Source: Lachnospiraceae bacterium (GTDB lineage: Bacteria > Bacillota > Clostridia > Lachnospirales > Lachnospiraceae). From it: a DNA stretch of 16,219 nt. A program made the position numbers and the translations under genes. The notes below the pieces were generated by a model. That model had not been told where the DNA came from, did no database searches, and saw nothing but the letters and a program-made list of their open reading frames with translations. Of this stretch, positions 1-6,546 are shown one piece after another. Numbering within the stretch: position 1 is the stretch's first letter; each line of letters opens with the position of its first letter. The stretch is taken from the NCBI GenBank assembly GCA_014804565.1, contig JAAUZN010000069.1:93998-110216 (forward strand), in the 5' to 3' direction.

Positions 1-741
1 CCTGATATAATCCTGATCCTCGCCGTCGATCTCACTCTCCTGCTCCTCCGGGCTTAAAGACACTACGAAGCGGCCGATGTCGCGCAGTCTGGCCGCAATA
101 CCGATGGCCTCCACAAACTCATCCGTAACCACATCCTCGTATTCCGGCAAAAACTGCAGTCCCTGCGCCAGCAGCCTGCAGTTATATCCCACATTGTCCT
201 GCTGGACACCCTTCTCCGGATTCTTCTTTCTCACAAGCCCGGAAAGTGCCCGCAGCACATTGGTATGCTCCGCCTCGATCTGCTTTTTCTGATCCTTCAC
301 AAGCTTGTGCATCATCCGGTTATAATCTGCCATCTCCTGCCGCAGACGATAACTACCGAGATGATTATTCACCCGCATGAGAACTTCCACATTATCAAAG
401 GGCTTGGGAATAAAATCCACCGCCCCCGCCGTAAAGGCTTCCTCCTTCTCCTTGCTGGTATTTAATACCGTGATAAAGACGAAGGGAATATCTCTGGTTG
501 TCTGATCGCTCTTTAACATCCTGCAAAATTCCAACCCGTCAATCTCCGGCATGGAAAGATCCGAGAGGATAAGAGACGGCCTGGTCTCCTTCATAAGCTC
601 CAGCGCCTCGCGCACGCTCAGTGCCGACATCGTTTTGTATCCCTCATGTTCCAGCATATTCTCCAGAATCGTCACATTCACACTGATATCATCCACGATC
701 AGAATAGTAGGCGCGTTTTTCTTACTGTTTTCAGACTCCAT
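1..741 (-). CDS. Response regulator: REC domain plus degenerate HD/HD-GYP-like domain (3' end outside window)
   Basis: Reads leftward off the window; 247 codons are visible with no stop. Residues 11-125 form a receiver domain: acidic pair in ILIVDD (D17, D18), phospho-acceptor Asp61 in ILSDLSMPEIDG, Thr91 after the fourth strand and Lys113 in IPKPF. A charged helical linker (about 130-165) follows, then a stretch shaped like the start of an HD-GYP domain. There the usual histidines are absent: the position of the first conserved His reads DNVGYN (182-187) and the HD motif reads RLRDIGRF (218-225), with Arg219 in place of His. Catalysis is therefore unlikely unless the unseen C-terminus compensates. 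ATG at 739-741 is chosen because GGGGGAGA lies just upstream. It is the last visible gene of the phosphorelay operon, 27 nt after the kinase. REC is certain; the degenerate HD assignment is a reading by eye. Confidence 0.85.
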   Translation of the reverse strand, partial: MESENSKKNAPTILIVDDISVNVTILENMLEHEGYKTMSALSVREALELMKETRPSLILSDLSMPEIDGLEFCRMLKSDQTTRDIPFVFITVLNTSKEKEEAFTAGAVDFIPKPFDNVEVLMRVNNHLGSYRLRQEMADYNRMMHKLVKDQKKQIEAEHTNVLRALSGLVRKKNPEKGVQQDNVGYNCRLLAQGLQFLPEYEDVVTDEFVEAIGIAARLRDIGRFVVSLSPEEQESEIDGEDQDYIR

Positions 742-768
742 CGCTTCTCTCCCCCTATTACAGACTCC

Positions 769-2217
769 CTACTCCGCGTTCCAAAGATCTCCGATCCGCT
801 CCGTGATCGCATCCTTTAACCTGCCATACATATCCATACTCTTATCATAATTGGATTTCCTGATCGCCATCTCCATCCGCAGCTCCTGCCGCTTGAGATC
901 ATCATCTCCTGACTCTATGAGCGTCTTGATCGTGGAAGCAAGAAGCTCCGCCTTATCCCACGCACCCATCTCGATGGAGAGTACCAGCTTATCCATACGT
1001 TTCTTTAATTCTTCTCTGTTTTCCGCCTCACCAAAGTGCATGAGACGATCCACATTCTGCCCGCTCTCTTCCTTCACATACTCGGACCAGTTCACAAGGA
1101 CCTGACTCTGTTTATCGTCAAGCGCCTGCTCACTCTTAAGCTGTACCGAAAAAGAAAAGGTACTCCCCTTCCCCTTCTCGCTCTCCACGTGGATATCCCC
1201 GTGCATCATCTCCACCAGCTGCTTCGTGATAGCAAGCCCAAGTCCGGTTCCACCAAAGCGCCTGGTGATAGAAGCGTCCACCTGGCTGAAGCTCTGGAAC
1301 AGTCTGTCCTGCTCCTTCTGGGAAATACCGATGCCGCTGTCCCGCACCATAAAGAACAGCTCCACCTCGTCATTGACTCTTCTTGTCATTCCCACTACCA
1401 CATTGACAAAACCTACCATGGTGAACTTGATGGCATTCGACAGCAGATTGTTCAGGATCTGTGTCAGCCTGAGCTCATCACCGATCAGCGCCCGCGGTAT
1501 CTTCTCATCAATATCTACGCTCATACGCAGTTCCTTTTTATTGACCACCGCGCTGTGCGTGGCGATCACTTTATCCATCATCTCCTGAAAATCAAAAGGC
1601 TTTTCATCTATCACAAATTTGCCGGATTCCAGTTTTGCGAAATCCAGCACATCATTGATGATCGAATACATATTGTCGCAGCAGCTCAAAATGATATCCA
1701 GGGTCTTTTTCTGGTCCGGTTCCTCGATCTCCTCCAGAAGCTCAAGCACATGGCCCTTGATGCCGTTTACCGGCGTCCGCAGCTCATGGGTGACATTCGC
1801 CGTAAACTCGTTTCTTGCACGGTTATTGTCCTCCTCCTTCTCCTTCAGCTCACGGATGCGCATATTCATATTTTTTTGCGCAGAAATATCCTCCGCAAGA
1901 AGCAGATAGGCGTCTATCTCGTCTTCCGGGAAAATACGGACGTTAGCAGAGAAGCAGGAATTATTGCTTCGATACATAGCCATCTCGCTAACGCCCTTCA
2001 TGCTCTTTTTCACAAAAGTGATAAATCCATCAGGAGAATTGGGGAAATCCTGTCTGAAGATCTGGGACATGCTGCACTTTGTCAGCTTATCCTTATCATA
2101 CTCCAGACTGGTCGCCGCCGTCTGATTACCATAAAGAATGCTGCCCTCTTCATTGAAGAGCAGTACCAGTTCCATCGTTTCATCTGCAATGCGGGAATTT
2201 ATCCATTCAAATTCCAT
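769..2217 (-). CDS. Soluble PAS-domain sensor histidine kinase with Hpt-like C-terminal tail
   Basis: 482 aa. Residues about 10-115 look like a PAS sensor domain (LLFNEEGSILYGNQTAA, ending LAEDISAQ). A HisKA domain has phospho-acceptor His144 in FTANVTHELRTPVNGIKGH. The HATPase domain shows the N box (LTQILNNLLSNAIKFT, 251-266), G1 (VRDSGIGIS), F box (LFQSFSQVD) and G2 (RRFGGTGLGLAI). There is no signal peptide, membrane segment or receiver domain, so the kinase should be cytoplasmic and needs a separate receiver. After residue 365 about 115 helical residues remain; 413-431 (SIEMGAWDKAELLASTIK) aligns with the Hpt protein encoded next door but has Ser428 where that protein has its phospho-His. 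A TTG at 2230-2232 would add five residues, but GAGGTGG at 2224-2230 is well placed for ATG 2215-2217. It follows the Hpt gene by 26 nt. Confidence 0.93.
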   Translation of the reverse strand: MEFEWINSRIADETMELVLLFNEEGSILYGNQTAATSLEYDKDKLTKCSMSQIFRQDFPNSPDGFITFVKKSMKGVSEMAMYRSNNSCFSANVRIFPEDEIDAYLLLAEDISAQKNMNMRIRELKEKEEDNNRARNEFTANVTHELRTPVNGIKGHVLELLEEIEEPDQKKTLDIILSCCDNMYSIINDVLDFAKLESGKFVIDEKPFDFQEMMDKVIATHSAVVNKKELRMSVDIDEKIPRALIGDELRLTQILNNLLSNAIKFTMVGFVNVVVGMTRRVNDEVELFFMVRDSGIGISQKEQDRLFQSFSQVDASITRRFGGTGLGLAITKQLVEMMHGDIHVESEKGKGSTFSFSVQLKSEQALDDKQSQVLVNWSEYVKEESGQNVDRLMHFGEAENREELKKRMDKLVLSIEMGAWDKAELLASTIKTLIESGDDDLKRQELRMEMAIRKSNYDKSMDMYGRLKDAITERIGDLWNAE

Positions 2218-2243
2218 AGCAAACCACCTCAAAGAAAACTTTT

Positions 2244-2615
2244 TTACATATTTTCGTTGATGATGACAATAAATTTCTCATACACAGTCTTGATCTCCTG
2301 CCAAAGCTCGTTCGCACGAGCCGCATCCACCTCATCGGCAGCCTTGTTGCGCAGCTCCTCCACCAGATCAGAAACCTTATTAAAGATAGGGGTAAGGCCC
2401 AGATTGCCCACCACGCCCTTTAAGGCGTGCGCACACTTGTATGCCTCCTCAAAGGCACCTGCCTCTATGTTGCTTCCCAGGTTCGTGTAGTTCGGATCTG
2501 CCGGAAACTTGCCCAGAAATTTCTGATAGATCGCATCGTTCCCCATAAACCTCTTCAGCGTAGTCTCCACATCCGCACCGTTTTCCTCCAACTGCTGTCT
2601 AAACTTGTCATCCAT
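2244..2615 (-). CDS. Stand-alone histidine phosphotransfer (Hpt) protein
   Basis: 123 aa, a single Hpt domain. The diagnostic motif is CAHALKGVVGNLG (61-73), with His63 as the expected phosphoryl carrier and the following Lys-Gly typical of the family. The rest is predicted four-helix bundle, including VSDLVEELRN and a long C-terminal helix. Such proteins shuttle phosphate between receiver domains and have no catalytic activity of their own. Here it lies between a REC-HD-GYP gene and a kinase lacking a receiver, and a second REC protein follows, so it probably links these three. Upstream in-frame codons exist (to about 2675), but ATG 2613-2615 is chosen because AGGAG at 2624-2628 stands 8 nt before it and because the longer form would run into the intercistronic stem-loop. 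Confidence 0.93.
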   Translation of the reverse strand: MDDKFRQQLEENGADVETTLKRFMGNDAIYQKFLGKFPADPNYTNLGSNIEAGAFEEAYKCAHALKGVVGNLGLTPIFNKVSDLVEELRNKAADEVDAARANELWQEIKTVYEKFIVIINENM

Positions 2616-2664
2616 ACTTCTTTCTCCTCTCCTTACCCTGCCATAATATTCCTGCACAACGCAA

Positions 2665-2702
2665 GAAGACTGCAAAACACAAAATTTGGTTTTACAGTCT
2701 TC
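2665..2702 (-). other. Intercistronic stem-loop between HD-GYP and Hpt genes
   Basis: Arms 2665-2678 and 2689-2702 pair over 14 bp around a 10-nt loop. The single DNA mismatch becomes a G-U pair in the minus-strand transcript, so the RNA helix is unbroken. What follows on that strand (TTGCG) is not a U tract, so this is not a normal terminator. It may protect the 3' end of the first cistron or lower downstream expression. It lies 50 nt before the Hpt start. Confidence 0.7.
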
Positions 2703-2712
2703 GACGCTTCAC

Positions 2713-3810
2713 TTATAATGTAAAATTAAACATATTGATCACTTCTACAATGTTAAAGAAGTCTTCCTTAGCAAGTTTAAAGCACTCAATGACGTCATCC
2801 GAAAACTGTCCGCATTCCCCATTTAAAATCATTTCGTATGCCTCAGAATTGCTGTACGCGCTCTTATATACTCTCTCGCTCACCAGAGCCTCGTATACAT
2901 CCGCAATAGATACGATCTGCGCGCTGATCGGGATCTCATCCCCGACCAGATGATCCGGATATCCCCTGCCATCACTTCTCTCGTGATGATAGCGGCATAT
3001 CTCATAACAGTACTGGTAAAAGTCGTCAGGGTACGGCGGCTTGAAGGACTCCAGGATCTCACAGCCGATCGTCGTATGAGTCTTCATCACCTCGAACTCA
3101 TCCGGTGTCAGCTTGCCCGGCTTCAACAGAATGGAATCCGGTATTCCGATCTTACCCACATCGTGGAGGGCGGACGCTCTGGCGATCTGATCGATCTGTA
3201 TCGGCGTCAGTCCGTACTTCGGGAAATATTTTGCAAGGTATTTTAAGAGGATTCTGGTCAGATACTTGATTCTCTTGACATGATCCCCTGTCTCTACGCT
3301 TCTGAACTCCACTACGGAACCGAGAGCGTCGATCATAAACTCGTTGTTGACGCGGATCGCCTTCTCCTGCTCACGGATCGTCTCTTCCTGCTCCTTTAAG
3401 CGGATCTCCAGATTCTTCTTGCTCTGGTAAAGCTCAATGATATTGCTTGCACGTCTCTTGATGATATTGGACTCAAAGGGCTTGTGCATCACATCCGCGA
3501 TACCGTACTCATAAGCCTTCTCCTCGCTCTCCTGAGGCGTCATACTGGTAATCAGGATAACCGGGATCTTCTCTAAGAGTTCTTTCTCCTTCATGTAATC
3601 CAAAACACCAAAGCCGTCCATAACCGGCATGATAACATCAAGCAGAATCAGCGCGATATCATTATTTTGCTCGATCGCCTCGATCGCCGCCATTCCGTTA
3701 GCCGCTTCCACAATGTCATAATCGGCATCAAACATCAAGCTGAGTATTGTCCTGTTTACTTCTTCATCATCCACAATCAGTAACTGCTGTCTGGTTGCAT
3801 TCGCACTCAT
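2713..3810 (-). CDS. Response regulator with HD-GYP domain, probable cyclic-di-GMP phosphodiesterase
   Basis: 365 aa. Receiver domain at 8-125: LLIVDDEEVNR, phospho-acceptor Asp58 (LILLDVIMPVMDG), Thr89-Ser and Lys111 in HKPF. A coiled-coil-like linker follows (about 128-156, KEQEETIREQEKAIR). The HD-GYP domain covers about 158-365 and looks complete: Glu168, His177 (TGDHVKRI), His216-Asp217 (ALHDVGKIGIPD), His245, HHERSDGRGYP (275-285) and Asp304 (SIADVYEAL). Proteins of this family hydrolyse cyclic di-GMP (some act on other cyclic dinucleotides). It is first in the operon. The start is ATG 3808-3810; the longest open frame begins at a TTG (3910-3912), which lies only a few bases after the -10 box and therefore cannot be used from this promoter. 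An AUU at 3853-3855 is an unusual alternative (see findings). Confidence 0.93.
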   Translation of the reverse strand: MSANATRQQLLIVDDEEVNRTILSLMFDADYDIVEAANGMAAIEAIEQNNDIALILLDVIMPVMDGFGVLDYMKEKELLEKIPVILITSMTPQESEEKAYEYGIADVMHKPFESNIIKRRASNIIELYQSKKNLEIRLKEQEETIREQEKAIRVNNEFMIDALGSVVEFRSVETGDHVKRIKYLTRILLKYLAKYFPKYGLTPIQIDQIARASALHDVGKIGIPDSILLKPGKLTPDEFEVMKTHTTIGCEILESFKPPYPDDFYQYCYEICRYHHERSDGRGYPDHLVGDEIPISAQIVSIADVYEALVSERVYKSAYSNSEAYEMILNGECGQFSDDVIECFKLAKEDFFNIVEVINMFNFTL

Positions 3811-3877
3811 ATCACCCGCTCGATCCGTCCCTTCATCCGACAACGCGAAAGGAATCGGACCTTCCTCCTTTTCCCAT

Positions 3878-3892
3878 TTTTTACAGTAAAAA
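3878..3892. promoter_or_regulatory. 15-bp palindrome in the phosphorelay leader, possible operator
   Basis: TTTTTACAGTAAAAA: 7-bp arms around one base, at about +16 to +30 from the predicted start of transcription. It could be a repressor site; being A/T-rich, it could also be chance. No cognate regulator is seen. Confidence 0.3.
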
Positions 3893-3914
3893 TGAAAACG
3901 ATAATTTCCCAATG

Positions 3915-3943
3915 ATTATACAATTATTCCCGAGGATTGTCAA
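3915..3943 (-). promoter_or_regulatory. Consensus sigma-A promoter of the phosphorelay operon
   Basis: On the minus strand, TTGACA (3938-3943), a 17-bp spacer, then TATAAT (3915-3920): both boxes match consensus exactly. Transcription should begin near 3908, giving a leader of about 97 nt before ATG 3810. The -35 box begins 7 bp after the fructokinase stop. The position rules out the TTG at 3912 as start codon for the HD-GYP gene. Confidence 0.85.
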
Positions 3944-3950
3944 TGGCGGT

Positions 3951-4916
3951 TTACTCCTGCGAGAGGATAAAATCCTTCACTTCTTTCTCCTCCGGCATCA
4001 CGCGCAATGCCCCCTTGCGGGTGGTGATGATGGAAGCCGCCGCATTGGCAAAGGTCAGCATCTCAGTCAGCTTATCTTTATCAAAGTTATGTAAACCATT
4101 CTGGAGAACATGGTGCAGGCAGCATCCGCCGAAAGTATCTCCGGCCCCGGTGGTCTCGATGGTCTTCTCCTGCAGGAAGGGCTTCACCTCCACCCGCAGA
4201 TCTTTATAGTAGGCGCGGCTGCCGTCCTTTCCCATGGAGAGCAGGATCAGCGGGATGTCGTACTGCGCCCGCAGTTTGGCGATCCCGGCATCAAAGTCCT
4301 CCTCGCCCGTAAACCACTGGATCTCATTGTCGGAAATCTTCAGCACATCGCACTGGGACAAACCGTAGGCCACCTGCTCCTTCGCATCATCCAGGGATTT
4401 CCAGAGGGGTTCTCTCAGGTTCGGGTCAAAGGAGATCACCGCGCCCGCTTCCTTCGCCGCTGCAATCGCTTTCTTGGTGGCGCTGCGCACTCCCTCATGT
4501 GTCATGGACAGAGTTCCGAAATGGAATATCTGCGCATCCTTCACCAGATTCAGATCCACTTCCTCCTCTTTCAACATCATATCCGCCCCGGGATTCCGAT
4601 AGAACGAAAAATCTCTGTCCCCGTCCGCAAAGGTCTCCACGAACGCCAGCGTAGTGCGCACCTCCTCGTCCATCACCAGATTGGAGGTATCGATCCCGAC
4701 TTCTTCCAGAGTCGCCTTCAGACGGTTCCCAAAGATATCCTTACCCACCTTGCCGATAAACGCAGTCTTTCTGCCAAGCTTTGTCAGCATGGCAAGCACA
4801 TTACAGGGTGCGCCGCCGGGGTTTGCCTCATAGATCGGGTTTCCCTGTCCGCTGGTGCCATTCTCCGTGAAATCAATCAAAAGCTCTCCCAATGTCACTA
4901 CGTCATATTTTTTCAT
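3951..4916 (-). CDS. scrK: Fructokinase, PfkB carbohydrate kinase family
   Basis: 321 aa, normal for the family. It should phosphorylate fructose with ATP to fructose 6-phosphate in the cytoplasm. Visible marks are the N-terminal TLGELLIDF (8-16), PfkB signature 1 region NPGGAPCNVLAMLTKLG (32-48), SFDPNLREPLW (162-172, typical of bacterial fructokinases), and the C-terminal signature TTGAGDTFGG (255-264) with catalytic Asp260 and the anion hole GAGD. The position directly behind a GH32 fructosidase supports fructose rather than ribose or another sugar. ATG 4914-4916 is preferred over one five codons upstream because GGAGG (4925-4929) lies 8 nt before it. It is last in the fructan operon, 38 nt after GH32. 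Its stop codon lies 7 bp from the next operon's -35 box, with no terminator between. Confidence 0.94.
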   Translation of the reverse strand: MKKYDVVTLGELLIDFTENGTSGQGNPIYEANPGGAPCNVLAMLTKLGRKTAFIGKVGKDIFGNRLKATLEEVGIDTSNLVMDEEVRTTLAFVETFADGDRDFSFYRNPGADMMLKEEEVDLNLVKDAQIFHFGTLSMTHEGVRSATKKAIAAAKEAGAVISFDPNLREPLWKSLDDAKEQVAYGLSQCDVLKISDNEIQWFTGEEDFDAGIAKLRAQYDIPLILLSMGKDGSRAYYKDLRVEVKPFLQEKTIETTGAGDTFGGCCLHHVLQNGLHNFDKDKLTEMLTFANAAASIITTRKGALRVMPEEKEVKDFILSQE

Positions 4917-4954
4917 GTCGTCCGCCTCCATTCACCGCTCTGTCAAAGCCATCA

Positions 4955-6439
4955 CTATTTTAATTCATATTTTACCACATCCATGGTCACTTCACCATCT
5001 GCAAAAAAGGAGATTCTGTCTGCCGACAGATCCGTGTACATCGTCGCCGCAAGCGTGTACTCTCCGTCATTCACAAACACTTCCACGCTGAATCTGTCCA
5101 AAATGATCCGCATCTTGATCCTGCCGTCCTTGTTCGGCACCAGACAGCGGCGCTGGTGGATGATCGCCCTTCTGGAGCCCGAAAACTTCCGATCCACTTT
5201 CACGATGGATTCATGCGGACGGAAGCTGATGGAAGTACGATAAACATCGTTCTGGGCAAATCTGACTGCAAACCTCTGATAAAGCTTTTCCGCATCCACA
5301 GGGCAGACTGTCAGCTCCATATCCACTTTACGCCCTTCTATGCCTGTCAGACTGATCTCATCTGAAAAAGTTACATTTTCATGCCGCACCTCTTCTCCCC
5401 GCAGCGCTTCCAACTCCCTTATGGGGTTCTGATACAGGCGGCCGTTTTTCACAGAGAGCTCCCTCGGCAGTGTCATCTGCCCCAGCCAGGGCTGGTCAGG
5501 CGTATGTAAATTACAGGTATCCCAGTTCTGCATCCAGCCGATCATGATTCTCCTGCCGTCCGGCGTAAGGATCGTCTGGGGCGCATAAAAGTCAATGCCG
5601 TAGTCAATGGACTGGTTGTGCTCCTCGGTGAAGCTTTCCGTCTCCTCGTCGTAGGAACCGATCAGGCAGAGGGTGCCGTTTCCGTTATGATACTCGAAGC
5701 CGTAGGGCAGCATATCCTGAGGACTGGTGATCAGGACTGCCTTGCCGTCCAGCATAAAGAAATCCGGACACTCCCACATTTTACCGAATCGTTTCTCATT
5801 AGCTGCCAGTATCTTTTCATATTTCCAGTGAACACCATCCGGGCTGCTGAAGAGAAGAATGCGTCCGTCTCCCTCCTCCGTGCAGTTTCCCACAACGCAG
5901 CGGTAGGAACCGTCCGGCTTCTGCCACAGCTTCGGGTCACGGAAATCGAACTTACTGCCGCCCTCCGGCAGGTCTTCTCTGGTAAGCACGGGGTTGCCCG
6001 TGTATTTCTCATAATCAATGCCGTCTCCCACAGCGATGCATTGTGTCTGGATATCCCGGGCATTGCCGTCCGGCTGGGTCTCCTTGGCGACCCCCGTGTA
6101 CATCAGCAGGTGTCTGCCATCCGGCAATACCACCGCGCTGCCGGAAAAACAGCCGTCCCTGTCATAATCCATATCGGGCGCCAGAGCTGCCGGAAGATAC
6201 TCCCAGTGCAGCAGATCTTTAGAAACCGCATGGCCCCAATGCATCGGCCCCCAGTGAGAATCATAGGGATGGTACTGATAGAACATATGATATTCCCCTT
6301 TATAATAAGAAAAGCCATTGGGATCGTTCATCCACCCCACACGGGTGGACAGATGGAAGTCCGGCTTCTCCTCCCTGCCGATCTTCCGCTCCATGGTCTC
6401 CTCATATCTTCTCGCATCACGCAAAGTCTGGCTTATCAT
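4955..6439 (-). CDS. Glycoside hydrolase family 32 beta-fructofuranosidase (sucrose / fructo-oligosaccharide hydrolase)
   Basis: 494 aa. It cleaves terminal beta-fructosyl units. The GH32 catalytic triad is visible: nucleophile Asp39 in WMNDPNG (36-42), transition-state Asp168 in FRDP (166-169) and acid/base Glu223 in MWECPDFF (221-228). FSGSAVV (98-104) is the usual FSGS block. The N-terminal five-blade propeller is followed from about residue 345 by a beta-sandwich module ending SADRISFFADGEVTMDVVKYELK. There is no signal peptide, so it acts inside the cell. Closest in type to ScrB/SacA sucrose-6-phosphate hydrolases, but the partner transporter is ABC and not PTS, so the substrate is probably unphosphorylated sucrose or short fructans (inference). 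ATG at 6437-6439 has AGGAGG (6447-6452) with a 7-nt spacer. A stable stem-loop lies between it and the upstream binding-protein gene. Confidence 0.95.
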   Translation of the reverse strand: MISQTLRDARRYEETMERKIGREEKPDFHLSTRVGWMNDPNGFSYYKGEYHMFYQYHPYDSHWGPMHWGHAVSKDLLHWEYLPAALAPDMDYDRDGCFSGSAVVLPDGRHLLMYTGVAKETQPDGNARDIQTQCIAVGDGIDYEKYTGNPVLTREDLPEGGSKFDFRDPKLWQKPDGSYRCVVGNCTEEGDGRILLFSSPDGVHWKYEKILAANEKRFGKMWECPDFFMLDGKAVLITSPQDMLPYGFEYHNGNGTLCLIGSYDEETESFTEEHNQSIDYGIDFYAPQTILTPDGRRIMIGWMQNWDTCNLHTPDQPWLGQMTLPRELSVKNGRLYQNPIRELEALRGEEVRHENVTFSDEISLTGIEGRKVDMELTVCPVDAEKLYQRFAVRFAQNDVYRTSISFRPHESIVKVDRKFSGSRRAIIHQRRCLVPNKDGRIKMRIILDRFSVEVFVNDGEYTLAATMYTDLSADRISFFADGEVTMDVVKYELK

Positions 6440-6477
6440 ATCTATTCCTCCTGCTATTATCTAAACTTAATATAACC

Positions 6478-6518
6478 TAATATCGGAGCAGATTCCATAG
6501 TTTTCTGCTCCGATATTA
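6478..6518 (-). other. Intercistronic stem-loop between binding-protein and GH32 genes
   Basis: A perfect 15-bp stem (arms 6478-6492 and 6504-6518, GC-rich core CGGAGCAGA) with an 11-nt loop. On the minus-strand transcript it follows the binding-protein stop by 28 nt and is followed by GGTTATATT, a poor U tract. This suggests partial termination or 3'-end protection, giving more binding protein than GH32, as is common in sugar ABC operons. Function is inferred. Confidence 0.75.
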
Positions 6519-6546
6519 TTTCTTCATCTTATTATTTCGGTTGTGA

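Noticed and set aside
1036..2490. 484-codon open frame on the plus strand
   Set aside because: Antisense to the kinase and Hpt genes; no recognisable domain and no good ribosome site.
4110..5243. 377-codon open frame on the plus strand
   Set aside because: Antisense to fructokinase and GH32, which carry intact catalytic motifs.
6440..6480. Possible internal promoter before GH32 (GATAAT, TATATT)
   Set aside because: No acceptable -35 box at 16-18 bp; A/T-rich sequence gives such -10 look-alikes easily.
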